Assembly: GCF_009688965.1 (NCBI RefSeq)
Contig: NZ_AP021875.1
Coordinates: 806,001 to 870,000 of the forward strand
DNA: 64,000 nt
Direction: 5' to 3'
DNA from: Desulfosarcina widdelii
Lineage (GTDB): Bacteria > Desulfobacterota > Desulfobacteria > Desulfobacterales > Desulfosarcinaceae
In this document: positions 1 through 8,500 of the stretch, in pieces
How the letters are laid out: each line of letters begins with the position of its first letter
How positions within the stretch are numbered: position 1 is the stretch's first letter
Made by a program: the position numbers and the translations under genes
The notes under the pieces: generated by a model
What the model was told of the DNA's origin: nothing
Databases searched by the model: none
What the model saw: only the letters and a program-made list of their open reading frames with translations

Positions 1-173
1 CTCGGGCTAATTTGTACAAGTCCTGTACAAGGAATAGGGATTACAGAAGGTGTTTGAAAGTGATTTCATGTGAAGAAAAGATAAAATAAAAAATGCTGAT
101 TAGTCAAGTATTTATTTCTTTTTATGTGCTTTTTGTGATTTTATGTGACGCCTTGTGAGGATAGACAATTTTA
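1..173. other. AT-rich end of a probable integrated element
   Basis: This stretch is rich in A/T runs and short repeated words such as TTATGTG and TGTGA, quite unlike the GC-rich DNA that follows. No convincing reading frame is present. It directly abuts a tRNA 3' fragment, so I infer it is the terminal part of a mobile or integrative element whose genes, including any integrase, lie outside the window to the left. Confidence 0.5.
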
Positions 174-231
174 GACTTAAAATCCCTCGTGGTTATACCC
201 CGTGCCGGTTCGATTCCGGCCCTAGGCACCA
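174..231 (+). tRNA. 3' fragment of tRNA-Leu(UAA), probable attachment site
   Basis: The sequence contains the anticodon loop CTTAAAA (anticodon TAA at 178-180), the 3' anticodon strand TCCCT and a long class II variable arm. A perfect T arm follows (GCCGG, loop TTCGATT, CCGGC), then acceptor strand CCTAGGC, discriminator A and an encoded CCA ending at 231. The matching acceptor 5' strand, the D arm and the 5' anticodon strand are absent: bases 171-175 read TTAGA and AT-rich DNA lies upstream. It is therefore not a functional tRNA but a 3' remnant, the usual product of tyrosine-recombinase integration into a tRNA 3' end. Leu identity rests on the anticodon and the long variable arm. Confidence 0.8.
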
Positions 232-235
232 ATTA

Positions 236-271
236 TTCAAGGGATTTAGCGATGTTGCTAAATCCCTTGAA
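236..271 (+). terminator. Perfect 15-bp hairpin behind the tRNA fragment
   Basis: TTCAAGGGATTTAGC (236-250) and GCTAAATCCCTTGAA (257-271) are exact inverted repeats around a 6-base loop. It lies five bases after the tRNA CCA end and fits a tRNA transcription terminator, although the following T run is weak. It could also be part of the recombination core. Confidence 0.5.
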
Positions 272-370
272 CGTTTCCCCCTGTATTGAGTTGACCTCTT
301 CATTGTGGTAGTAAAACGATTCGGCGCAAATCCATTGTTTAACCAATAAGATGAGATATACGGAATCAAC

Positions 371-1465
371 ATGCAGAAAACATACGATTTAAATGTAATC
401 AAACGTACTTCGATTATTACCCCGGACCAGCTTCGGGAAGAATTCCCCATGACGGAAACCGCCACCCGGACCGTGATGGAGAGCCGTCAGGAAATCAAGG
501 ATATCCTGAGCGGCAAGGACAGCCGCCTGATGGTGATCGCCGGGCCGTGTTCCATCATCAGCCATCGTCAGGCCGTCGAGTACGGCAAGCGACTGGCCCG
601 GTTGCAGGAAAAGATCAAAACGACCATCAAGCTGGTCATGCGGGTCTATTTCGAAAAACCGCGGACCAATGTGGGCTTCAAGGGCCTGATCTCCGATCCC
701 CATATCGATAAAAAGACGTTCGACATCGATGAGGGCCTGCGCAAAGCCCGAAAAATATTGATGGATCTCAACGAGATGGGCGTGGCCGCGGGCACCGAGA
801 TCCTGAGCCAGACGGCTGCCGAGCGTCTGTCGGGGTTGATCGCCTGGGCCTGTATCGGTGCCCGGACGACCGAGTCCCAGAATCACCGCGAGTGGGCCAG
901 CGCTTTTTCCATGCCTGTGGGATTCAAAAACGGAACCGACGGAAATCTGGACACGGCCATCAACGCCCTGCTGGCCGCCTCCAGTCCCCAGGTTTTTGTG
1001 GGCAACGATCCTCATGGCGTCACTTCGCGGGTATTTTCCGGCGGCAACCGTTACTGCCATATCGTTCTGCGCGGCGGGAAACGCCCCAATTACGACCCGG
1101 TCAGCATCGCTGAAGCCGTTGGCTTTCTATCCAAATACCCGTCGTTGATTCAATCGGTCGTCGTGGACTGTTCCCACAAAAATTCGGGCAAGGACTACCG
1201 CCGCCAGGGGGAGGTCTTCAATCACGTCCTGATTCAGCGCATGGGCCACACCAACGGCCTTTCCATTCGTCCCAACAAAGCCATCTGCGGTCTGATGCTG
1301 GAAAGCAACATCGAGGAAGGCAGCCAGCCTTTCGTTTATGGCGAAACCCGCAAGGAAGACCTCAATCCGTTCGTTTCCATCACCGATGCCTGCATCGGTT
1401 GGGAGGAAACCGAGGACATTCTGCTTACCGCCCACGGGCAGTTGCAGCAAAAATCGGGTTCATGA
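371..1465 (+). CDS. 3-deoxy-7-phosphoheptulonate synthase, class I AroG/AroF type
   Basis: This cytosolic enzyme condenses phosphoenolpyruvate and erythrose 4-phosphate to DAHP, the first step of the shikimate pathway. The 364-residue length matches the E. coli AroG/F/H family (about 350). Visible motifs include GPCSI near residue 57, MRVYFEKPRT, GARTTESQ, GFKNGTDG, ILRGGK and the C-terminal ITDACIGWE. The N-terminal extension of about 45 residues carries the allosteric region in this family, so feedback inhibition by an aromatic amino acid is likely, but which one cannot be told. The ATG at 371 is preceded by a weak CGGAA. A second DAHP synthase of a different subclass lies at 59008-60027. 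Confidence 0.95.
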   Translation: MQKTYDLNVIKRTSIITPDQLREEFPMTETATRTVMESRQEIKDILSGKDSRLMVIAGPCSIISHRQAVEYGKRLARLQEKIKTTIKLVMRVYFEKPRTNVGFKGLISDPHIDKKTFDIDEGLRKARKILMDLNEMGVAAGTEILSQTAAERLSGLIAWACIGARTTESQNHREWASAFSMPVGFKNGTDGNLDTAINALLAASSPQVFVGNDPHGVTSRVFSGGNRYCHIVLRGGKRPNYDPVSIAEAVGFLSKYPSLIQSVVVDCSHKNSGKDYRRQGEVFNHVLIQRMGHTNGLSIRPNKAICGLMLESNIEEGSQPFVYGETRKEDLNPFVSITDACIGWEETEDILLTAHGQLQQKSGS

Positions 1466-1490
1466 CGATTAAAACCCGAACATAAGAAGT

Positions 1491-1517
1491 GAACTTTTTT
1501 CGGCCGCCGGTGTCTAT
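1491..1517 (+). promoter_or_regulatory. ECF sigma promoter P1
   Basis: GAACTT (1491-1496), a 16-base spacer, then TCTAT (1513-1517), with CCGGTGTCTA around the -10. It shares hexamer, spacing and -10 context with the sites at 3161 and 4846. It lies 32 bases upstream of the ATG at 1549 and is inferred to be read by the ECF sigma factor at 3207. Confidence 0.7.
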
Positions 1518-1548
1518 CTGTACCAAACCGAACAACAGGAGGCCGAAA

Positions 1549-2010
1549 ATGAAAATCAGAAACGGATTCATCGTAGCGGCTGTAGCCATTTCAACATTAT
1601 TGCTCACGTACCCTTCTGCCTGGGCGGGTTCACAACAGCAGCATCGCTGGGAGGGAGTAGCCATCGGTGTGGGCGCAGCGATTCTCGGGAGCGCGCTGAT
1701 CCATCATAATGGCATCCACGTTTACACACCGGCTCGGATGGTTCATTCTCCCAGAGCCTCTTTCAGGCACCACCCTCCAGAAATTCACCATCGTTATCAT
1801 GGTCACCGAAAACCGCATTATCGAGCTTTTTATCCCCACTTGAAGCGACATCGCCAGGGATATGGCGTGCATCCAGGCGGTCTGTATAAGGAGCGCTTGG
1901 CCCCTAAGCGCAGCTACCGGCACCCCGGCAAACGGTTCCCATCCCATGGCCCTGATCACCATCGCCACGGACCGGGAGCCGGAAACCGTCACGAAAATCG
2001 GCGATCCTGA
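1549..2010 (+). CDS. Exported His-rich glycine-zipper protein
   Basis: The 153-residue product starts with a clear signal peptide (positive MKIRN, hydrophobic core, cleavage near AWAG). Next comes QQHRWEGVAIGVGAAILG, a short glycine-zipper-like segment, and then a very basic His/Arg/Pro-rich tail. The first 50 residues closely match the protein at 4905-5339, so the two are paralogs, but the tails differ. The ATG at 1549 has AGGAGG just upstream and lies downstream of P1; upstream in-frame codons overlap the promoter and are rejected. Its function is unknown. A role in the envelope, possibly metal or stress related, is inferred from the His content and the ECF promoter. Confidence 0.75.
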   Translation: MKIRNGFIVAAVAISTLLLTYPSAWAGSQQQHRWEGVAIGVGAAILGSALIHHNGIHVYTPARMVHSPRASFRHHPPEIHHRYHGHRKPHYRAFYPHLKRHRQGYGVHPGGLYKERLAPKRSYRHPGKRFPSHGPDHHRHGPGAGNRHENRRS

Positions 2011-2165
2011 TTGAAAGCCGATACCCATTGATAACGGAAGAAACGGCCGGGCCGTTTACAGGATGAAAGGCCCGGTCTGCCACTTTTTTGTTTTGGACAT
2101 CCGCTGCGGCATGGATTATATTGGGAACCGATTGAATTCGGTAATATCAGACAGGAGATTTAACG

Positions 2166-2825
2166 ATGAAAAAATCGCTATGGATCGGGATGATCGGGCT
2201 GTTGATTCTCAGCGGTTGCGCCGCCCCCCAGACCAATACCGGCAAAGGCGCCACCTATGGTGCCGCAGGAGGTGCGATAGCCGGTGCCATATTGGGACAG
2301 GCCATTGGCAGGGACACTGAAGGAACACTTCTGGGCGCCGCCGCAGGCGCTGCCGTGGGGGCTGCCGCCGGTGCTGGTGTCGGCCAGATGATGGATCGGC
2401 AGGAAGCGGAAATGCGCGATGCGCTGGCCGCGTCCGATGCCGCCGCCGTTAAAAGGGAAGGGGATTTGCTGGCCATCACCTTGAAAGGCGATGTGAGTTT
2501 CGATCTGGATTCCGATATCGTGCGGCCGGGACTGTATACCGAACTGGATCGTATCGCGCAAATCATGATCAAATACCCGCAGACTTCTATCCTGGTGGAG
2601 GGCCACACGGACAGCACGGGGTCTGAATCTTACAACCAGCAGCTTTCCGAGCGCCGGGCCAACAGCGTGAAAAATTTATTGGTCCAGCGGGGCGTCCAAG
2701 CCTATCGGATCAATATTCTCGGATACGGAGAGAGCCGCCCCGTGGCCACCAATGCAACGCCGGAAGGGCGCCAGATGAACCGAAGGGTGGAAATTCGCAT
2801 CAACCCCACAACCGCCCAGGGGTAG
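2166..2825 (+). CDS. OmpA-family peptidoglycan-binding lipoprotein with glycine zipper
   Basis: The signal peptide ends in lipobox LSGC, so mature Cys18 should be lipidated. Residues 30-75 form an Ala/Gly-rich glycine-zipper segment (GAAGGAIAGAILG and repeats). Residues about 105-219 are an OmpA C-terminal domain with VEGHTDSTGS, LSERRANSV and NRRVEI, which in this family binds peptidoglycan. The size (219 aa) and order match YiaD-type outer-membrane lipoproteins. The ATG follows ACAGGAGATTTAACG. It sits between the two ECF-controlled exported proteins, but I see no GAACTT-N16-TCTA site before it. Confidence 0.88.
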   Translation: MKKSLWIGMIGLLILSGCAAPQTNTGKGATYGAAGGAIAGAILGQAIGRDTEGTLLGAAAGAAVGAAAGAGVGQMMDRQEAEMRDALAASDAAAVKREGDLLAITLKGDVSFDLDSDIVRPGLYTELDRIAQIMIKYPQTSILVEGHTDSTGSESYNQQLSERRANSVKNLLVQRGVQAYRINILGYGESRPVATNATPEGRQMNRRVEIRINPTTAQG

Positions 2826-2910
2826 TGGGACACCCCGGTAGTTCAAATCTACGAAATTAGGGCAACAAAGGTTTCGGATATCTATATGGCATGCGCTTTT
2901 ATGCCATCGG

Positions 2911-2935
2911 AAAGGGCGGCGACGGCCGCCTTTTG
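2911..2935 (+). terminator. Rho-independent terminator after the OmpA lipoprotein
   Basis: AAAGGGCGGC, a 4-base loop, and GCCGCCTTTT pair over 10 bp with one G-T wobble and end in TTTT. It is placed 86 bases after the lipoprotein stop. A second small hairpin (ATGGCAT/ATGCCAT) lies just before it at 2886-2907. The rest of 2826-3160 shows no gene. Confidence 0.65.
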
Positions 2936-3160
2936 TATGGTATGGATTTCTCATCAACAGGATCTCATCGCTTTTCATCCTGTTTTCTATCGTAATTGTT
3001 CAGATTCTGTTTGACCCGCCTGTGAAATAAATGTATCCACTTCTCATTTTCCCGGTCCGGACCGTATCTTTCGGTCATTATCGGGATATCTAAGGGGATA
3101 CGCATCGCTTTTCGGCATGCCAACGATCTTCCCCACTGTCACCAGAACCGATAACCGATT

Positions 3161-3187
3161 GAACTTTATCTGCTGACCGGTGTCTAA
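3161..3187 (+). promoter_or_regulatory. ECF sigma promoter P2 (autoregulatory)
   Basis: GAACTT (3161-3166), 16-base spacer, TCTAA (3183-3187), with the same CCGGTGTCTA context as P1. It sits immediately upstream of the sigma factor gene, the arrangement expected for an autoregulated ECF operon. Confidence 0.75.
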
Positions 3188-3206
3188 GACTATACAAAAC
3201 AGGATC

Positions 3207-3782
3207 GTGCATGACGAAGAACTGATTCTCCGACTTCAGCGGGGCGATGAATGGGCATTCCAGTTGTTGGTGCGCCGTTTTCAAAAAAAGATATTTTCGG
3301 TGGCGTATGGAATCACCCTGGACCGGGAGGAGAGCCAGGATATCGTTCAGGAAGTATTCTTGCAGGCGTATCGAAATATCGTCGGATTCAGGGGTGATTC
3401 ATCACTTGCCACCTGGCTGCACCGGATCACAGTCAACCGGTGCCTGAACTGGAAACGAAGATGGGCTCGCCGTTTCAAATGGATGCACGTATCCACGGAC
3501 AGTAAGGACGATGATGCACCGGCTGCCGAGATTGAAAGCCCGCTGCCGAATCCGGAAGACAGGGTCGCCGACGCACAGACCCGGCAGCAAATCGACAAGG
3601 CCTTGAAAATGCTGCCGGAACAAATCAGAACGGTCTTTGTGCTCAGGGAATTGGAAGGGCTTTCCTATGAGGAAATCGCGGATGTCACCGAAATCAAGCT
3701 GGGAACGGTGCGTTCCCGCCTGTTCCATGCCCGTAAGCGGCTCAAGGAGATTCTCCAGCCGCGGGTGAAGGAGGAGCTGTGA
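3207..3782 (+). CDS. ECF-family RNA polymerase sigma factor (sigma-E like)
   Basis: Sigma region 2 spans about residues 5-75 (QRGDEWAFQLLVRRFQ, ESQDIVQEVFLQAYR, SSLATWLHRITVNRC). Region 4 spans about 125-185 (MLPEQIRTVFVLRELEGLSY, then the HTH EEIADVTEIKLGTVRSRL). This is the two-domain ECF layout without regions 1 and 3. The start is uncertain: the longest frame begins at GTG 3180, but promoter P2 has its -10 at 3183-3187, so an autoregulated transcript could not include it. GTG 3207, just after AGGA, is the next usable codon. The stop overlaps the anti-sigma start (GTGA at 3779). Confidence 0.9.
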   Translation: MHDEELILRLQRGDEWAFQLLVRRFQKKIFSVAYGITLDREESQDIVQEVFLQAYRNIVGFRGDSSLATWLHRITVNRCLNWKRRWARRFKWMHVSTDSKDDDAPAAEIESPLPNPEDRVADAQTRQQIDKALKMLPEQIRTVFVLRELEGLSYEEIADVTEIKLGTVRSRLFHARKRLKEILQPRVKEEL

Positions 3783-4282
3783 CCAACATCCAATCCAATG
3801 GTTGCGATGACGCTTTACTGGTCCGCTATCTGGACGGCGATTTGGATAACGATGAAAAAAAATGGATGGAGGATCACCTGCAATGCTGCAAAACCTGTCG
3901 GCGGCAGTTGGCCTTCTTCTCTGATTTTTCACAGGATTTTCGAGATCATGTTCAACGGCAGACCGATCAGGTCGATTTTACGCCCATAGAAAAAGAAGCG
4001 ATCAACAAGGCCCTGCGCCAACGGTACCATAAACGCGGACCTTCGAGCTTTTTCGCCTCGTTGAAATTCGCCGTGCCCGCTGCGGCAGTGGCCTGCCTGC
4101 TGCTTTTTTTCGGCTACACCCGGTTTATGGTCGATCATGGACCGGCACAACCCAGTGCAATCATAAATTCTTTTACAGGATCGATGACTTCTGTTATGAT
4201 TTTTGAAACTCCCGAAACCCGACAGACCATCCTCTGGTATAATGAAGAACCGGATACGGAAAGTGAGCACAATGCGACTTAG
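3779..4282 (+). CDS. Zinc-type (ZAS) transmembrane anti-sigma factor
   Basis: The cytoplasmic N terminus carries the HX3CX2C signature as HLQCCKTC (residues about 33-40), preceded by LVRYLDGDLD as in zinc-associated anti-sigma domains. A single membrane helix follows (about residues 97-117, FAVPAAAVACLLLFFGYTRF), then a periplasmic tail of about 50 residues. This family sequesters the cognate sigma at the inner membrane until envelope or redox stress. The gene starts with GTG overlapping the sigma stop, so the two are translationally coupled. The length of 167 aa is typical. Confidence 0.88.
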   Translation: MTNIQSNGCDDALLVRYLDGDLDNDEKKWMEDHLQCCKTCRRQLAFFSDFSQDFRDHVQRQTDQVDFTPIEKEAINKALRQRYHKRGPSSFFASLKFAVPAAAVACLLLFFGYTRFMVDHGPAQPSAIINSFTGSMTSVMIFETPETRQTILWYNEEPDTESEHNAT

Positions 4283-4727
4283 ATTGCCCGGTCTGCTGTT
4301 CCTTTTGATGTTGACCGGTTTGTGGGTGTCGTTCCCCACGACGGTTCTGGCCAAAGAACGCTGCCGCGTCAGCGTGGACACGATTCTGGCTTCGCGGCAG
4401 GGCTCCGGTGTCGATGCCCGTCTAAAAAAGGACGTAAGCGAACTGCAGAACATGTTCAACTACACCTCTTACCAGTTGCTCAGCAGCAAAACCCTCAATC
4501 TTAAGAAAGGAGAGTCCGGAACGGTCTCTCTTCCCGGCAATCGCCGGTTGAAGATCACTCCCCACAACATCCATGAAAACAGGGCCGATATCGCTTTGCA
4601 GATGATGAAAAAGAAACGTACGGTGTTCCAGAGCCAGATTCAACTGCTCAATCGAGGCAGCCTGTTTGTGGGCGGTCCCAAGTACGAAAACGGCAACCTG
4701 ATTTTCAAGATTTCCGGCAGCTACTGA
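4272..4727 (+). CDS. Exported protein of the sigma/anti-sigma operon, unknown function
   Basis: This 151-residue protein has a strong signal peptide (MRLRLPGLLFLLMLTGLWV, cleavage near VLAKE). The mature part is small and beta-rich, with GTVSLPGNRRLKI and a C-terminal GGPKYENGNLIFKISG; I recognise no domain. The ATG at 4272 lies inside the end of the anti-sigma gene (overlap of 11 bases), so it is the third gene of the operon. Its position suggests it senses or responds to the envelope signal that releases the sigma factor; this is inference only. Confidence 0.75.
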   Translation: MRLRLPGLLFLLMLTGLWVSFPTTVLAKERCRVSVDTILASRQGSGVDARLKKDVSELQNMFNYTSYQLLSSKTLNLKKGESGTVSLPGNRRLKITPHNIHENRADIALQMMKKKRTVFQSQIQLLNRGSLFVGGPKYENGNLIFKISGSY

Positions 4728-4845
4728 AACTTTCAAGAAAAGCTTTTTCAGGCCGCCCATGGCCGCACACCCGAACCGATGACACTCACTTAGAAGCCCG
4801 ATATCCGCATATCGCTCCATCCCCCGAAAAAAATCAAAGCGGTTT

Positions 4846-4872
4846 GAACTTTTCCGGCGCTTTGGTGTCTAA
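4846..4872 (+). promoter_or_regulatory. ECF sigma promoter P3
   Basis: GAACTT (4846-4851), 16-base spacer, TCTAA (4868-4872) with GGTGTCTAAG, identical to P2 over the -10. It lies 32 bases before the ATG at 4905, just as P1 lies before its paralog. Confidence 0.72.
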
Positions 4873-4904
4873 GAAAATAACACCAACGCAAAAGGAGAAA
4901 GATC

Positions 4905-5339
4905 ATGAAATCGAAAAAACGCTTGATCATTATAGCTGTCGTACTGACTTCGATTGCCTTGGTGACCGCACCCGCTTTTGCGGGAAGCAAGCAGCAGCAT
5001 CGTTGGGAAGGAGTTGCCATCGGTGTCGGGGCTGCGATTCTGGGTCATGCCATCTATCAGGCCCACAAAGATGCATCCCCGCCACGGGTCGTTTATGTGG
5101 AGCCGGAGTCGGCCCCCAGATATCACCATCCGCGTCCCAAGCACCGCCACGGGCACTGGGAATGGCAGAAGACATGGGTGGCCCCCTCATACGAAAAGGT
5201 CTGGAATCCTGGCCATTACGACCGCAAAGGTCGCTGGGTGCCGGGACATTGGATCGAAGTCAAGACCTCCGATGGCTACTGGACCAAAGAACGCGTCTGG
5301 ATCGCCGGCAACAGCCCGCATCCTCGCCATTACCAATAG
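4905..5339 (+). CDS. Exported protein with glycine zipper and WVPGHW-type motif
   Basis: The 144-residue product has a signal peptide (cleavage near AFAG) and then QQHRWEGVAIGVGAAILG, shared word for word with the protein at 1549-2010. A His/Pro-rich linker precedes a tail with WNPGHYDRKGRWVPGHW, a Trp-Gly-His pattern seen in YXWGXW/BcpO-like exported proteins. The ATG has AAAGGAGAAAG upstream and sits under promoter P3. Its function is unknown; with its paralog it probably forms the envelope output of the ECF regulon. Confidence 0.78.
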   Translation: MKSKKRLIIIAVVLTSIALVTAPAFAGSKQQHRWEGVAIGVGAAILGHAIYQAHKDASPPRVVYVEPESAPRYHHPRPKHRHGHWEWQKTWVAPSYEKVWNPGHYDRKGRWVPGHWIEVKTSDGYWTKERVWIAGNSPHPRHYQ

Positions 5340-5380
5340 GTTCCCGCTAAACACGCGTTTTAGCAACGTTTGAATATCCA

Positions 5381-5423
5381 GTCCCCCGATGGGCGAGCAT
5401 GCCCCGGGGGATTGCTGTTTTTT
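5381..5423 (+). terminator. Rho-independent terminator after the exported protein
   Basis: TCCCCCG-AT-GGGC pairs with GCCC-CGGGGGA around a short loop (about 11 bp with a 2-base bulge), followed by TTGCTGTTTTTT. It separates the ECF island from the recCBD operon. Confidence 0.7.
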
Positions 5424-5548
5424 GAAGCCTTCGATTGAAAATTGCAAAAATCGAAGCGGACTGATATTTTGCAGCCGTTTAATCGCTTGCTCGCTTTCCC
5501 GTACCTCGCAAACCGGTTTTTCGAAAACGACACACAGGAACACGAAGC

Positions 5549-8500
5549 ATGGGGGTCACCCTATATTTCAGCAATCAGTTGATGCCGCTGGTGGAAAAGC
5601 TGCAGAAAAATCTGGCGCCCAAAGATGCCGCCACGAATCCGCTCGATCCACCGGTGGTGATCGTGCCCAACATGAATCTTTCCAAATGGATCAAACTTAC
5701 CTGTGCGCGACGTTGCGGCATCTTCATGAATGTGGATTTTCAATACCTGGAAACCGGATTGTGGCGGATGCTTCGGTCCCTTTCGGACCCGGCTGAACCC
5801 GAACCCGAATTGCTGGACCGGGAGCGGATGACCCTGCTGCTGTTTTTTATTTTAATGGGTTCGGACTCCGGGACGCGTGACCTGGCCGTCGTCAACCGCT
5901 ACCTGGGCAGCCATGAAGGAAGGGACAGGGAGATTCGCTGCTGGCAGTTGGCCGAAGAGTTGTCACGACTGTTTCAGGAATATGAATACCATCGGTCGGA
6001 CATGATTCAGCGATGGCAGGAGGACCGTCCGGTAGACGATGCTATGGAACGGTGCCAGAAACGGCTCTACCTGGACATGGTGACGCTGAAGAACCAGTTG
6101 GGCCAGTCCGGCGGCCGGCCGATGGTTTCAATGGGCGAATACGCTGAAGCCGTCCTGGGCATCGCACCCGCCGATGCGAACCCGGACGACTTAGCCGTGG
6201 AACGGATTCATTTCTTCGGGCTTTCCCAGACATCCCCGTTTCATCTGCAATTGCTGGCCCGATTAGAATCGCGCTTCGACATCCACATTTACAGTCTGAA
6301 CCCCTCCCGCGAATATTGGGAGGACATTAAAACCCCTTCCGAAAAAAAATGGATCCGGCGCAACACGTCCGGCCGCATGGCGCTCGAAGAAGCGGAAATT
6401 CTTGCCGGCGAACTTTTTAGCCAGGCGGACCATTCCCTGCTGTCTGCCTGGGGGAAGCCAGGCCGCGAGAGCATCCGACTGCTATGTCAATTGACCGACC
6501 ACGATTTTCAGGCCGGTTTTACCCATCCGCCCAGTCCGGATTCGGTGCTGGCCGCCCTCGGCCATGGGCTGTTGACCCTTGATGCCGGAGACGGCCCGTC
6601 CGCCTCCCTTGCCCAGGATCGGTCCCTGCAGATCGTGGCCTGTCCGGGTATCCGCAGAGAGGTGGAAACCGTATACGACAGCATCCTGGTTAACCTGGAG
6701 GCCGATCCGACGCTGTGCATGACGGACATCGCCGTGATGGTTTCGGACATGGCACGCTACAAGCCCGTGGTGGACTCCGTGTTCAGCCGCCAGCCGGGCC
6801 GGATCGCCTACAACCTTGTCGATTCGGTTGCACGCACGGAAAGCGTCTTCGCCCGGGCCGTTGTCGCGATCATGGAACTGGCCCGGGGCAACTTTTCCAG
6901 GAAACAGGTATTCGACCTTTTGCGCAACCCATGTGTCATGCGAAAGTGGCGCTACGATACGAATGCGCTGAGCGTCTGGATTCGATGGGCCGATGCCCTG
7001 GGAATTTTCCACGGCTATGAAAATACGGTCGAAGGAGAAGAGGGCGGTCCCGGTGCCGGTTGCTTTTCCTGGCGCCAGGGATTGGAGCGGCTGCGGTTGT
7101 CCCGGATTATGACCCTTACAACAGATGCCGAAGGCTTCGATCGTCCCCATTTCAAAGGCCTGGTTCCTTTTGCCGACCTCGATGCGACCGACGATGCGCT
7201 GGTGGAAAAGTTCTGCCTGTTGATCGAATCTTTGGCTCGGGCGCTGGAACCGTTCAACATCCCGGCCGCTGCGTCCCGGCACTGGCGAACTGCCTTTTTC
7301 AGGGTCCTGGACGGTTTTGTGGAGATCGCTGCGGACATGCGCGGAGAGGAGGCGGTTTATCGATCCCTGGTGCAGTCCTTCGATCATTTCGTGCGGTACG
7401 ACGATCTGGCGGCCATCCGGGAAGGCCGCGATCTTACCGCCGAAGCGCTGTGGGCCTTCGTCACGGCTCACCTCGACGGGATATCCGGCGGCCGGGGCGA
7501 TTATCTGACCGGAGGGGTAACGGTGGCCGCCTTGATGCCCATGCGCCCCATTCCTTTCAAAGTGGTTTACGTACTGGGTCTGGAAGAGGGGGGCTTCCCC
7601 GGACACGAGCCGGAAAACCGGCTCGACCTGCGGACGCGCAAACGGCGCATCGGGGACATCACGCCCGTGGAGCGCAACCGCTATCTGTTCCTCGAAATCC
7701 TGATATCTGTTGGACGAAAGCTGTACCTGAGCTATGTCTCCAGGGATCTGCAAAAGGATCGGGACTTGCAGCCCTGCTCCGTGGTTCACCAGCTTCGGCG
7801 CTACGTGGAGCAGCATATCCTCGGCGGCGAGACATTCAAGATTCGGCAAATTCCCATCCGGCCAGACAGTACGGAATATATCGCCCAGGACGCCTCCAAC
7901 GACTGGTCGGACGTGATGGTCAACAATTGCCCGGTGGACCGTCTGAGCTGTTATCGACGCAGCAGCCTGTGGGCGGCTTTCAAGGAACGGGCTTCCACTG
8001 ACGAACGAGCGGTTGCCGACCGCTACCATCCCGATTTTGAAATATCGAAGCGAGCGCTGGAAGACGAAGCGCCTCCTGTCGTGCAGATGACCACAGGCCT
8101 GTTGCGAAGCTACCTGCTGGATCCGGTGGATACGGTTTTGCGATACCATCTGGGCATTGGCGATCCCCTCGATCCAACGGCCGAATGGGCCGAGGTGGAG
8201 GACGAGCCGCTGGCCTCACAATTTCCCATGGATTATAACATCCGAACCCTGCCGCTGCACCAATGGCTGGCGACGGGGTTGAAAGCGGATCGGTTCGTAT
8301 ACCCGGAGCGTTGCCTGGCGGAGGAATTCGATGCGCTATATGCAGACCTGTCCCGCAAGAGCCTGGTACCGGGCGGTGCATTCGGTTCCCATGACCGGGC
8401 CAGGCTGAAACAGCAGGTAGCGATGGTTGGCGAGATGCTCCATCCTCTCATAGAGCAGATGCAGGCGGCCCGCCGCTTCTTTCCCGGCGTGGCGATGGGA

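Noticed and set aside
6482..8149. Long open frame of 555 codons on the minus strand inside recC
   Set aside because: It is antisense to a gene with clear RecC motifs, has no recognisable domain and reflects the GC-rich codon pattern of the opposite strand.
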